A DNA stretch of 35,930 bases from Desulfobacterales bacterium (lineage in GTDB: Bacteria; Desulfobacterota; Desulfobacteria; Desulfobacterales; JAHEIW01), in contig JAUVTR010000003.1 of the NCBI GenBank assembly GCA_030601425.1, positions 1 to 35,930 on the forward strand, written 5' to 3'. The notes below the pieces were generated by a model, which worked only from the letters and a program-made list of their open reading frames with translations, was not told where the DNA came from and did not search any database. Both the position numbers and the translations under genes were made by a program. Of this stretch, positions 27,238 through 35,930 are shown piece by piece (the first letter of the stretch is position 1; each line of letters begins with the position of its first letter).

Positions 27238-28754
27238 TATTGTATCACCGTTAGCTGTACCTTTCCGATGACACCCATTAAGTCCAGCTGCTGGCTGGGA
27301 GAGCCGGTTGCAAAACGAAGGTGGCTGACATCAGCCGGCAGCTGGCCAAAAAGGGAGTCGGCGGTGACCCATTGTCCGAGATACATGAGATTCCAAGCGT
27401 GATAGTAAAATCGGCCCTTTAAATACACCATGCCGGCTTCAATTCGGGTGGGAATTCCGGCTGCCCGGCCAAGGGCCGCGAGCAGTACGGCGTGCTCATT
27501 ACAATCACCTACACGATTTTCAAGTGTGGAAAGTGCATCGGGCAGTGAAAGAACCGGCCGTTTTTCAATATGGGTGTGCACCCAATTCAGCAATTTTTCG
27601 GCTTTTTTTAAGGGGGTGGCATCGGGGGCATCTTCTAAAATTTCCTGTGCCAGATCCCGTATTTTTTGATGATCGGACTGGATAAACGGACCGGGCTTTA
27701 AAAAGATTTTCTCCAATGTCGCCAGATTTTCAGGCTTAAGATCAGCGGCCAGATCAGACAGAGCTTCTTTTTGAACGGTCAGAACCTGTTCCTTAAATGT
27801 CTGCCTGCCGCCCTGGAGCTGTACATTTTTAGATGGTATCCCCTGGATTTTAACCTTCAGCAGGTCCAGGGCTTCGACGTTTTCAAGCGGAATGTTGGAG
27901 GCGACCGAAACAATCCTGGTTAGATCCTGGCTTGATTCAATAGCAAGCCCGCCAAGGGCTTCCTTGCGATCCGATTTTATTAAGCTGATTCCCAGGAGCC
28001 CTTTTTCTTTGACAACTTCACCTTCTTTTCCAATCCAGGCCAGCTGAGATACCCCTTTAAAATTTAGAGAAATTTTTGTGGCCAGCTGGTTGAACCCTCT
28101 GATTTCAACGAGTTCCTCGCCGATAATTTCAACAATCACAGCAGCCTGTCCCATAGAGGCCGGGTCGAAAATATTAAAAGTATATTTATTACCGGGCTTC
28201 AGGTCGGTAGCTGCAATCGCATCCATAATTCCGTTGAACAAGTAGAGCTTATCTTTGATCGGAATAGCCAGACCGCGGCTCGAGCCGGCACTTTCAGTGG
28301 TTACCTGCAGTGTGTTTCCGTCAACAGATCCTCGGACGGAAAAGCTAAATCGGCCTGAATTGATTTCAAAATCAAGCTCCTTTAGAGTAAAATCCGGATT
28401 GAGCCAGCTTTTGGTCTTTAGGCTGATATCCTGAATCATACCCATTGTATTTATGCGCATATGAACCGCTTCGGTCAGGCGATATCCGGTTGTTTCAGTG
28501 TGAAATTGGGTGTGAGAGAAGCCGATTTTACGTTCGTTTTGAAAAATGTTCATCCAGGTGTCGCGCTCAGAGACCGCATTGATGGATTCCATAGAAAGGG
28601 TACGCGGGCGGGACAAAATTCTATCCAAAATCCCCAAGCGGATGATGAAAAGGACGGCAAACGTCAAGGTAAAAATGCTGCCGACAATCCAGAAGACTTT
28701 AGATTTGCGGATGGTCATACTTAAGATTGTAAATGATGACCGGTTACCTGTCAA
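27237..28754 (-). CDS. Transglutaminase-like domain protein
   Basis: 505 aa; N-terminal TM; catalytic triad context 'RVGDCNEHAVLLAALGRAAGIPTRIEAGMVYLKGRFYYHAWNLMYLGQWVTADSLFGQ'. Confidence 0.92.
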   Translation of the reverse strand: MTGNRSSFTILSMTIRKSKVFWIVGSIFTLTFAVLFIIRLGILDRILSRPRTLSMESINAVSERDTWMNIFQNERKIGFSHTQFHTETTGYRLTEAVHMRINTMGMIQDISLKTKSWLNPDFTLKELDFEINSGRFSFSVRGSVDGNTLQVTTESAGSSRGLAIPIKDKLYLFNGIMDAIAATDLKPGNKYTFNIFDPASMGQAAVIVEIIGEELVEIRGFNQLATKISLNFKGVSQLAWIGKEGEVVKEKGLLGISLIKSDRKEALGGLAIESSQDLTRIVSVASNIPLENVEALDLLKVKIQGIPSKNVQLQGGRQTFKEQVLTVQKEALSDLAADLKPENLATLEKIFLKPGPFIQSDHQKIRDLAQEILEDAPDATPLKKAEKLLNWVHTHIEKRPVLSLPDALSTLENRVGDCNEHAVLLAALGRAAGIPTRIEAGMVYLKGRFYYHAWNLMYLGQWVTADSLFGQLPADVSHLRFATGSPSQQLDLMGVIGKVQLTVIQ

Positions 28755-28912
28755 ATTTAGTTGGGATCGAATCCACAGTCATGTCGGCCGGGGCTGCCTG
28801 ATAATCGAATAGAGCCGGGTTGAAATGCTAAATTGTACATCAACCTGGATTCGATATTTATATTTTGTTTTCTGCTTATCTGGAAAATCCAAGTTCCATT
28901 AGATAAACCCTC

Positions 28913-28969
28913 TGTGGGAGCGGCTTCCAGCCGCGAAATCAACTGTCGCGGCTGGAAGCCGCTCCCACA
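28913..28969. repeat. REP-like perfect inverted repeat
   Basis: TGTGGGAGCGGCTTCCAGCCGCGA (28913-28936), 9-nt loop, exact reverse complement at 28946-28969. Confidence 0.93.
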
Positions 28970-29101
28970 TTCAATACCATTTGTTCTTTCTGGATAACCA
29001 GATTTTGTTTTTTTAATGAATGCTGTTTCTAGTGCATGATAAGGATAGAAATGATATGAAATGTCCAGGTAACCAAACGTTTTATTTGAAGGAAAAACAC
29101 T

Positions 29102-29446
29102 ATGACTTCCCAGAAAGATATCATCGATAATCCAATTGCGAATTACGACCCCGATCGCAAAGGAATATTTATCCATAAAAACCAGTTAAATGAGAGCAGT
29201 TTCAAAGTGGGTGACCGGTTTTCTGTAAAAGTGGGCAAACAGGACCTATTTGCCATATCCATTATAAAAGACGATAAGGGCGAAATCGTTTATGATAAAA
29301 ACGGAATATTTATCGAACGAACACGCAGGATCGACATTTTGCTGGGCGGTATTTTTGATGAATATGTTCTTTATATTGAATCCGATACACAGAGATCCAT
29401 AAAATTAAGGCCCCTGGAAGCGGTGATGAAAGATAATTACATGTAG
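29102..29446 (+). CDS. Hypothetical protein (114 aa)
   Basis: ORF with ATG preceded by 'GAAGGAAAAAC'; no family recognised. Confidence 0.65.
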   Translation: MTSQKDIIDNPIANYDPDRKGIFIHKNQLNESSFKVGDRFSVKVGKQDLFAISIIKDDKGEIVYDKNGIFIERTRRIDILLGGIFDEYVLYIESDTQRSIKLRPLEAVMKDNYM

Positions 29447-29595
29447 AGGAAGACTATGAGGTGATTGCCGCTGTCGCTGTAGGGCATCTGGGAGATTCAT
29501 CCCGGCTGCCGGATGATCTGCGCCGGATGGAACTGCCAAAAGACCGCAAAGAACTGGCTGAAGTGGTGTCTGATAAATTTCCTTTTGTGAAATGA
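29446..29595 (+). pseudogene. Nitroreductase C-terminal remnant
   Basis: Open frame EDYEVIAAVAVGHLGDSSRLPDDLRRMELPKDRKELAEVVSDKFPFVK* resembles nitroreductase C-termini; no N-terminal part or start. Confidence 0.6.
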
Positions 29596-29733
29596 AACCC
29601 TTAAAACAAAATTTTTTTGTTCGTGATACCCTAAGCCGTATGTAGTCAGATGAATAATACATTCGTTTTACACTTTTTTACTTCAACTGGTTTCAGAAGC
29701 ATTAGATTTTGTTAGATATGGCAAACCCATAGG

Positions 29734-29837
29734 GTTTGCCAGTTGTCCAGTTGAGCCCGTTAAAAAAGGATTGCTGTCTGGTTTTATTTTAACAAGACAA
29801 CGCGCTAACGGGCCTAACGGGCAAACTGGCTCAACCG
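29734..29837. repeat. Mirror-array element, class AACGGGC (8-9-bp period), copy A
   Basis: Left TTGCCAGTT GTCCAGTT GAGCCCGTT; right GCTAACGGG CCTAACGGG CAAACTGG CTCAACCG; aligns with 35713-35785. Confidence 0.75.
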
Positions 29838-29860
29838 AACCTCAGGAAGGAGGTATGAAG

Positions 29861-30139
29861 ATGGCACAAGACCCCAAATTAGGTTATCAAGTAAAGGCCA
29901 CAATTTTAGGGGTAAAGGGCGAATGCAGTGCAGGGCATAATGAGGGCGAAAGCTTTGAGATCAGCTGCCACAACCCGACAGGTTTATGCGGCTGGTTTTA
30001 CCATGATATTTTCCCAAGCCTGCAAACGTTTCAATTCGGCGGCAGTCTGCCGTGGTGGGAAGGGAATACGATTCAATTGCAATGCCCGGACCCTATTAAT
30101 CTTGTCACCATTCAATTACAGCGGTCAAAGCGAACTTAA
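29861..30139 (+). CDS. TIGR04076 family protein
   Basis: Start at ATG 29861 with RBS AGGAAGGAGGT; 'GYQVKATILGVKGECSAGHNEGESFEISCHNPTGLCGWFYHDIFPSLQTFQFGG'. Confidence 0.85.
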   Translation: MAQDPKLGYQVKATILGVKGECSAGHNEGESFEISCHNPTGLCGWFYHDIFPSLQTFQFGGSLPWWEGNTIQLQCPDPINLVTIQLQRSKRT

Positions 30140-30152
30140 ACGGAGGTTTCGT

Positions 30153-30980
30153 ATGGAAAGCAAAATAGCGGGTGCTATTTCTCTTAAATATCAGCCGGTC
30201 GCATTGATCTGGTCTGATGAAAAACTCGCAGAAGCCGTGCAGTTTCAGGAAGGGAAATGGGGCTGCATCATGTGGCTGGCTGCCAGTGCTGCTAAAGGTA
30301 AGGCCGCTGTCTGTAATCGTAAAACCTTCGGTTGCTTTGGCGGTGGTGTCGGCATGGGCTTCGGCGATCAGTATGTCAATTTCCCCGGTGGGAAAGAATG
30401 CTTTTGCCATTTTCTTTCGGCCGGTAATGACCAATGGGAGCAAGGACTACAGGCGGCTGAAAAGGTAAAACCCTTTTTGCGAAAAGAGGCTTATGACAAT
30501 TTTGTTTCCGGTGAACGTTACATAAAGACTCCGGAGCGGGTCCATCAGTTTATTGAAAACCTGCCGATAACCGACATACCGGCTGAATATGTAATTTTTA
30601 AGCCTCTTGCCGACGTTAATCCGGATCAGGAAACACCCCGGGTAATTGTCTTCTTTGCAGATCCTGATCAACTCTCGGCGATGGTGGTACTGGCCAATTA
30701 TGATCGACAGGACAATCACAACGTCATTATTCCTTATGCAGCCGGATGTCAGACCATCGGCATCTACCCATACCAGGAGGCCCAAGCCGAAAAGCAAAAG
30801 GCTGTTGTGGGGCTAACCGATCTTTCCGCGCGTGTCTACATTCGCAAACAGCTTGGAGACAACCTGATGACCTTTACGGTTCCGCTGGCGATGTTTGAAG
30901 AAATGGAACGCAATGTTGCCGGCTCATTTTTAGAAAGGCATACGTGGCAAACTTTACTCAAAGCTAAGAATGGCGAATAG
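30153..30980 (+). CDS. DUF169 domain-containing protein
   Basis: Start at ATG 30153 after GGAGG; 'KYQPVALIWSDEKL ... GCIMWLAASAAKGKAAVCNRKTFGCFGGGVGMGFG'. Confidence 0.87.
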   Translation: MESKIAGAISLKYQPVALIWSDEKLAEAVQFQEGKWGCIMWLAASAAKGKAAVCNRKTFGCFGGGVGMGFGDQYVNFPGGKECFCHFLSAGNDQWEQGLQAAEKVKPFLRKEAYDNFVSGERYIKTPERVHQFIENLPITDIPAEYVIFKPLADVNPDQETPRVIVFFADPDQLSAMVVLANYDRQDNHNVIIPYAAGCQTIGIYPYQEAQAEKQKAVVGLTDLSARVYIRKQLGDNLMTFTVPLAMFEEMERNVAGSFLERHTWQTLLKAKNGE

Positions 30981-31068
30981 AATCGGTTTTAAAACAGTTT
31001 TGCAACAAGCCATTAATACCTTAAAAATTACTCAGCTCGTATTAATCTATATCTAAGGGAGAGAGATT

Positions 31069-31824
31069 GTGATTCGAATTTACGATTACCGGATGTTGTT
31101 GGCTACCTTCATTGTTTTAGTGATGGCAATCGCAGGCTGTGCCACGACCGTTAAGCGTAAAGCAGTGGAGACGATTGAGCCTCCGCCGGCAGAAATCGCC
31201 TCATCAGCTGGATGGTGGTCTGCCCGCTTTCGTATGTATTGGCCGCCGGAGGAAGAACCCTTCTGGCATACGGATTTACTTATTGCCCATAAAATCGTAG
31301 CTCCGGTTCTCTTACAATACAAAGATCGCATTTATCTCTGGCGGTTTCACCGCCGGGCAACCCGGGACCGCGCCGGCCATCAGTTCAGCTTTATTTTCTA
31401 TGCTTCAGCACAAACCGCCTATCAGGTCTTTGAGACCTTGCGCTCGAATGCCTTATTATCAGAAATGGCGTATACGGGGAGGGTCATCGAAGAGGTGTAT
31501 GATAATCCGGACCGGATCACCAAACCCCGGATTAAAGACACCAGTGATCCGAACTGGCCATCTTTAATCCAAAAGAGCTGGCCTTATTATATAAAAGGGG
31601 TCAGCCAGATGTGGCTGAATTTAATTACCGAAACCGTTGCCGACATGCCGACCTCTGACGCCCCTTTGTCACTTGACGAATACGAGGAGCTTTATAAAGA
31701 AGTAAATGCCACCGTTACATCATTATGGGAAAATAACGGCCGCCACGCATTTTTGCATCATTTAAATGCCTTATTCGGATACAAGCCGGTCGTCTTTTAT
31801 GAAAAACGCATGCTGAAATTTTAG
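31069..31824 (+). CDS. Predicted lipoprotein, unknown function
   Basis: 251 aa; lipobox 'AIAGC' after an N-terminal hydrophobic stretch. Confidence 0.75.
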   Translation: MIRIYDYRMLLATFIVLVMAIAGCATTVKRKAVETIEPPPAEIASSAGWWSARFRMYWPPEEEPFWHTDLLIAHKIVAPVLLQYKDRIYLWRFHRRATRDRAGHQFSFIFYASAQTAYQVFETLRSNALLSEMAYTGRVIEEVYDNPDRITKPRIKDTSDPNWPSLIQKSWPYYIKGVSQMWLNLITETVADMPTSDAPLSLDEYEELYKEVNATVTSLWENNGRHAFLHHLNALFGYKPVVFYEKRMLKF

Positions 31825-31842
31825 ATCTTATAAAGGAGTGTC

Positions 31843-32988
31843 ATGAACTGCCTATTTGCTAAAACAATCTACACCGGCAAGAAAGTTGTTTTTGAAGCTT
31901 ACCTTCTGTTTAATGGAAAAAAGATCAGCGCAATATCGAAGTCAAAAAAAGGTCGCCAGATCGGCAAATTTGACGTGCTGACGCCCGCCTTTATCGATCC
32001 TCACAGCCACATCGGCATGGACCGCGCCGGAGAGCCCAGCACCGAGGGGGAGGCCAATGAGCATCAGGATTCTATTCTGGTGCTGACCGATGCGCTGGAT
32101 TCAATCCAAATGGATGACAAGGCGCTAAGAGACGCAGTGGAAATGGGCGTGCTATACTCATGTGTGATGCCCGGCAGCGGCAATATTATCGGCGGTCTTT
32201 CAGCGGTCATTCGAAATTACGCCGCCTCCAGCACAGATGCCTTAATTACCCGTGCCGGTTTAAAAGGGGCCTTTGGGTTCAACCCCATGAAAACAAAAGC
32301 CTGGAAAGGCAAACGCCCCACCACACGCATGGGGGCAGTTGCCATGCTGCGCAGCCGCCTGGATGAGGTGCGGCAGAAGATTCAAAAATACCGCAAAGCC
32401 AGAGGCAGCAAAAAGGAAGACATCCAGTTTTCTGCCGAAGATAGGGTGCTGCGGAATCTATTGGGTCGAAAAATTCGCCTGCGCGCGCATGTTCATAAAA
32501 TCGATGATATCGCCGCCCTTTTGCGACTGGTTGATGAATTTAAAATTAATGTTACCGTTGATCACGCCGGGGATGTTCACCGGCCGGAGATTTTTCAGGA
32601 ATTAAAAAAGCGTAAAATTCCGGTTGTTTACGGCCCAATTGACTCCTTCGCCTATAAAGTGGAACTCAAACATGAGGATCGACGCAATGTCCGCTACCTG
32701 TTGGAATCCGGTGTGGAATTTGGCCTCATGACCGATCATCCGGTAACCCTTGCGCGTCAGCTATTGCTGCAAACGCGCTGGTTTTTGCGGGCCGGCTTAT
32801 CCAAGCAACAGGCCATTGAATTGATTTCACGCCGAAACTCCAAAATCCTGGGTCTTGATGACCAACTCGGCACACTGGAAAAAGGCAAATGGGCATCTTT
32901 TGTTTGCTGGAACGGGGACCCTTTTGATCTGGCCAGTTATCCGGTGGCGGTCTACGGGGAGGGGGAGTTGCTTTATTCTGAGAGTTGA
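31843..32988 (+). CDS. Amidohydrolase family protein
   Basis: 381 aa; metal-binding 'TPAFIDPHSHIG', 'VTVDHAGDVHR', 'GLMTDHPVT', C-terminal 'LGTLEKGKWASFVCWNGDPFD'. Confidence 0.92.
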   Translation: MNCLFAKTIYTGKKVVFEAYLLFNGKKISAISKSKKGRQIGKFDVLTPAFIDPHSHIGMDRAGEPSTEGEANEHQDSILVLTDALDSIQMDDKALRDAVEMGVLYSCVMPGSGNIIGGLSAVIRNYAASSTDALITRAGLKGAFGFNPMKTKAWKGKRPTTRMGAVAMLRSRLDEVRQKIQKYRKARGSKKEDIQFSAEDRVLRNLLGRKIRLRAHVHKIDDIAALLRLVDEFKINVTVDHAGDVHRPEIFQELKKRKIPVVYGPIDSFAYKVELKHEDRRNVRYLLESGVEFGLMTDHPVTLARQLLLQTRWFLRAGLSKQQAIELISRRNSKILGLDDQLGTLEKGKWASFVCWNGDPFDLASYPVAVYGEGELLYSES

Positions 32989-33099
32989 TAGGATAAAGTT
33001 ATTATGTAGCTCATAATTTATTTCAAAATTGTAGACTGGAATCAGATATTAATCGTCGATATTTTATAGAGAACTGAATTTTATGTTGAGGTAGTAACA

Positions 33100-33834
33100 A
33101 TGTCTGATCATGATAAACGCGTGGCTTTGGTGACCGGGGCCAATCGGGGCATCGGGTATGCCACCAGCCGCCGGCTTGGCGAGCAAAACATTACGGTGAT
33201 CCTGGGAACCAGAGATTCGAACAAAGGTGAGGCAGCCTGTTCCCGCCTGCAGGGAGAAGGCCTGGATGTGCATTTTGAGCTGCTGGATGTCACCGCTGAA
33301 AAAAGCATAAAAGCGGCCATTGAAAGCATTCGGGCACAGTTTGGGCGGCTGGATATTCTCGTGAATAATGCCGGTATCATGATTGATGGAGAGGTAGATG
33401 CCCAGAATGTCGATCAGGAGACGATTCAGGAAACATTGCAAACCAACGTTATGGGGCCTTTGTTGCTATGCCAGCATTGCATTCCACTGATGAAAGCAGG
33501 CGGTTATGGTCGTATCGTTAATATGACCAGCACGCTGGGATCCCTGACGGAAATGGCCGATCCAAGATCAGAGTATGCCGGGGTGCGTACTCCGGCGTAT
33601 CGCCTCTCCAAAGCAGCGCTAAACTGTGTTACCACACTGCTGGCCAAAGAGGTCCGCGACGACAACATTCTGGTAAATTCAGCCTGCCCGGGCTGGGTAA
33701 GGACAGACATGGGCGGCGCCCAGGCGCCTCTGACTCCTGAGCAGGGTGCGGACACCCCGGTTTGGCTGACCACTTTGCCGGATGGCGGGCCCACAGGCGG
33801 CTTTTACAGAGAGCGTACGTTGATTCCGTGGTAA
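33100..33834 (+). CDS. SDR family oxidoreductase
   Basis: 244 aa; 'ALVTGANRGIGYATSRRLG', 'LVNNAGIM', 'YRLSKAALN' (YxxxK). Confidence 0.96.
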   Translation: MSDHDKRVALVTGANRGIGYATSRRLGEQNITVILGTRDSNKGEAACSRLQGEGLDVHFELLDVTAEKSIKAAIESIRAQFGRLDILVNNAGIMIDGEVDAQNVDQETIQETLQTNVMGPLLLCQHCIPLMKAGGYGRIVNMTSTLGSLTEMADPRSEYAGVRTPAYRLSKAALNCVTTLLAKEVRDDNILVNSACPGWVRTDMGGAQAPLTPEQGADTPVWLTTLPDGGPTGGFYRERTLIPW

Positions 33835-34033
33835 AATGAATCTTAATGGATCTGATTACAATTAAACTGTCAGGTGAAAACAAATTTAATGCTTAACGGG
33901 GTGCAGGTTGCCAGCCGACACCCCCATGTTTTTCGGTGTTGCAAATGCCAAATCGATGGGTATAATATTGTCAGCAAAATAGGATAAAAGTTATGCCCAC
34001 CTTAAGGTTTCCGGGCTTAAAAAAGGAGGTCGT

Positions 34034-34582
34034 ATGGAAAAGCGCTATCAACGTGTTATGGGACTGGTAATGCTTATCTTTGCAGCAAGCCTCATTACGG
34101 GCAGTGTATGTGCTGCAGGAGAGAAGAAGGATATGAAGGGCTGGGAAATCGATAGCCCTTACAATAAAAAGTACGACGTAAAAGAATATGAGAAATTCAG
34201 AGCCTGGGTAGTCGGATTTAAAGAAGAGCCGCCCATGCCGGGCATGTCAGATGCCACCATTATGATTGTGAAGGATGGGGAAGATCTCATCGATGTGCAC
34301 CTTTGTCCGACCTGGTTTGCCAAACCCGAAGATGTCGGTGTCAAAAAAGGCGATCGGGTTAAAATTAAAGGTGCCTGGGCCGAGATCAATGAAGAAGATG
34401 TTTTTATGGCATCGAAGGTCAAAAAGGGTGACTTTTTTGAATTTAAAGTTCGCTTAACCAAAAACGGTAAACCGTTTTGGACCATGAGCAAGGATGAGCT
34501 TGCCTGGGAGCGACTGCCGGATGAAGAAAAAAAAGCACGAATGGCAAAAGGGGAAGGACCAACCCAAACGAAATCTCAGTAA
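34034..34582 (+). CDS. Secreted hypothetical protein
   Basis: 182 aa; signal peptide 'LVMLIFAASLITGSVCAA'; RBS AAGGAGG. Confidence 0.75.
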   Translation: MEKRYQRVMGLVMLIFAASLITGSVCAAGEKKDMKGWEIDSPYNKKYDVKEYEKFRAWVVGFKEEPPMPGMSDATIMIVKDGEDLIDVHLCPTWFAKPEDVGVKKGDRVKIKGAWAEINEEDVFMASKVKKGDFFEFKVRLTKNGKPFWTMSKDELAWERLPDEEKKARMAKGEGPTQTKSQ

Positions 34583-34593
34583 AAATAGCAACC

Positions 34594-35589
34594 ATGGCGA
34601 AACGAGACTGGCATCCCGGAGAGCTGCTTGAATTATCGGGGTATTTCTGGAAGACCTGTACGCTGCATGCAGCCGTTAAACTGGATGTATTTACCCGCAT
34701 TGGTGAAAAGCAGCTAAGCGGTGTTAAGGTTGCAGAAAAATTAGACGCTGCGCCCAAAGGAGTAGAACGACTCCTCAACGCCCTGGTGGCTATGGAACTG
34801 CTGACAAAAGCAAATGATAGGTATTCAAACACGCCTTCCAGCTTAGAACTTCTTTCTAAAGATTCCCCTAAATATCTCGGCCACATCATCATGCATCACC
34901 ATCACCTCGTCGAACCATGGTCGCAGCTGGATCAGTCCGTTCAATCCGGACAATCGATCGGTGAGCGGTCATCATTTAGCAAGGAAGAGTGGAGAGAAAG
35001 TTTTTTAATGGGCATGTTTAACATGGCCATGAGCATGGCTCCTTTGCTGGTTCCCAAAGTAGATATTTCCTCCCGCCGGCACTTGCTTGACCTGGGAGGC
35101 GGTCCGGGCACTTATGCGATTCATTTTTGTCGCCACAATCCTCAATTAAAAGCCACTGTTTTTGATCTGCCCACCACCCGGCCCTTTGCCGAAAAGACCA
35201 TTAAGCGGTTCGATCTGGCCGATCGGATTGATTTTGTGGATGGAAACTATCTCAAAGATGATATTGAAGGGTCCTACGATGCGGCCTGGCTCTCCCACAT
35301 CCTGCACGGCGAAGGTCCGGATGGATGCCAGAAAATCATACAAAAAACCATTGCCGCTTTGGAACCTGGAGCCATCATTATCATCCATGAATTTATCCTT
35401 AATAATTCCATGGACGGCCCCCTTTTCCCGGCTCTTTTTTCCCTCAATATGATGCTGGGAACCGATTCCGGTCAGGCCTATTCGGAGCAGCAATTAATGG
35501 ATATGCTTGCTGCCGCCGGCGCAACAGACATTCAACGCCTGCCGGTCCAAACCCCCAACGATTCCAGCCTTATAACAGGTATCGTTTAA
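34594..35589 (+). CDS. SAM-dependent O-methyltransferase (Methyltransf_2 type)
   Basis: 331 aa; N-terminal dimerisation-like helix, 'HLLDLGGGPGTYAIHFCRHNPQLKATVFDLP', 'LEPGAIIIIHEFIL'. Confidence 0.92.
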   Translation: MAKRDWHPGELLELSGYFWKTCTLHAAVKLDVFTRIGEKQLSGVKVAEKLDAAPKGVERLLNALVAMELLTKANDRYSNTPSSLELLSKDSPKYLGHIIMHHHHLVEPWSQLDQSVQSGQSIGERSSFSKEEWRESFLMGMFNMAMSMAPLLVPKVDISSRRHLLDLGGGPGTYAIHFCRHNPQLKATVFDLPTTRPFAEKTIKRFDLADRIDFVDGNYLKDDIEGSYDAAWLSHILHGEGPDGCQKIIQKTIAALEPGAIIIIHEFILNNSMDGPLFPALFSLNMMLGTDSGQAYSEQQLMDMLAAAGATDIQRLPVQTPNDSSLITGIV

Positions 35590-35712
35590 TTCTCCTAAAT
35601 AGGCTTGAATTTGTATTAAATTTTCGCAATTAAATTATTAGCCAATTATCAACAGGTTGGTCCGCCTTTGGCGGATTAAGCCGGCCGAAGGTCCCCGTAA
35701 AACGGGATTTCA

Positions 35713-35785
35713 CCCGTTAAAAAAGGACAGCTGCCTAATTTTATTGCAACCGGCCGACGGGCTCAACGGGCAAACGGGATAACCG
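35713..35785. repeat. Mirror-array element, class AACGGGC (8-9-bp period), copy B
   Basis: CCCGTTAAAAAAGGACAGCTGCCTAATTTTATTGC...GCCGACGGG CTCAACGGG CAAACGGG ATAACCG; same order as copy A. Confidence 0.75.
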
Positions 35786-35930
35786 CTATACAGCCAGCGA
35801 GCAAAAGATGGGTTTTTAAATGCATTTCTTGACAATTGATAGGAGAGATGCTTTCCTTCGGTCCTTAAAGTCGAAGAGGCCTGCATCGGGGGTGTGGGGT
35901 TAATGAAAGGAGCATAAGCACGAATGGCAG

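Noticed and set aside
28757-29176. 139-aa minus-strand ORF
   Set aside because: Runs through the REP hairpin and overlaps the start of the 29102 CDS; its 'CGSGFQPRQLISRLEAAPTEG' is translated repeat.
33895-33935. GGGGTG...CACCCC hairpin followed by TTTTT as a terminator
   Set aside because: Short stem with a long loop; not convincing without folding energy.

Overview
The window reads as a bacterial chromosomal segment, probably deltaproteobacterial/Desulfobacterota-like judging from gene content and protein style; taxonomy is inference. The left third is housekeeping: hybrid histidine kinase, murI, YkgJ-type cysteine-cluster protein, recR, ybaB/ebfC, dnaX, two tRNA-Ser genes, TrmN6-like methyltransferase, DUF721, hflK-hflC, and two short genes absent from the ORF track (a bS22/AURKAIP1-COX24-like protein and a DUF5679-like zinc protein). 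The centre holds a secreted BNR_4-type beta-propeller protein, an EEP-family nuclease/phosphatase, an orphan Fic protein with an AbiEi-like N-terminus, and an SOS mutasome locus (lexA, DUF72, imuB, dnaE2) in which no imuA is visible. The right third holds an S23-like four-helix-bundle gene, an ABC transporter pair, a transglutaminase-like protein, TIGR04076 and DUF169 proteins, an amidohydrolase, an SDR and an O-methyltransferase. The most notable non-coding signal is a set of intergenic 'mirror-array' elements: degenerate tandem arrays, mostly with a strict 7-bp period (NNNNCAG ... NNNNCTG), usually in inverted pairs around a spacer. They occupy every gap of the lexA/imu locus, several abut stop codons, and one pair forms perfect 30-bp inverted repeats around the four-helix-bundle gene. 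There is also a two-copy TA-flanked MITE-like family with 16-bp class terminal inverted repeats, one copy of which completes the stop codon of the transglutaminase gene. No CRISPR array, prophage or rRNA was seen.
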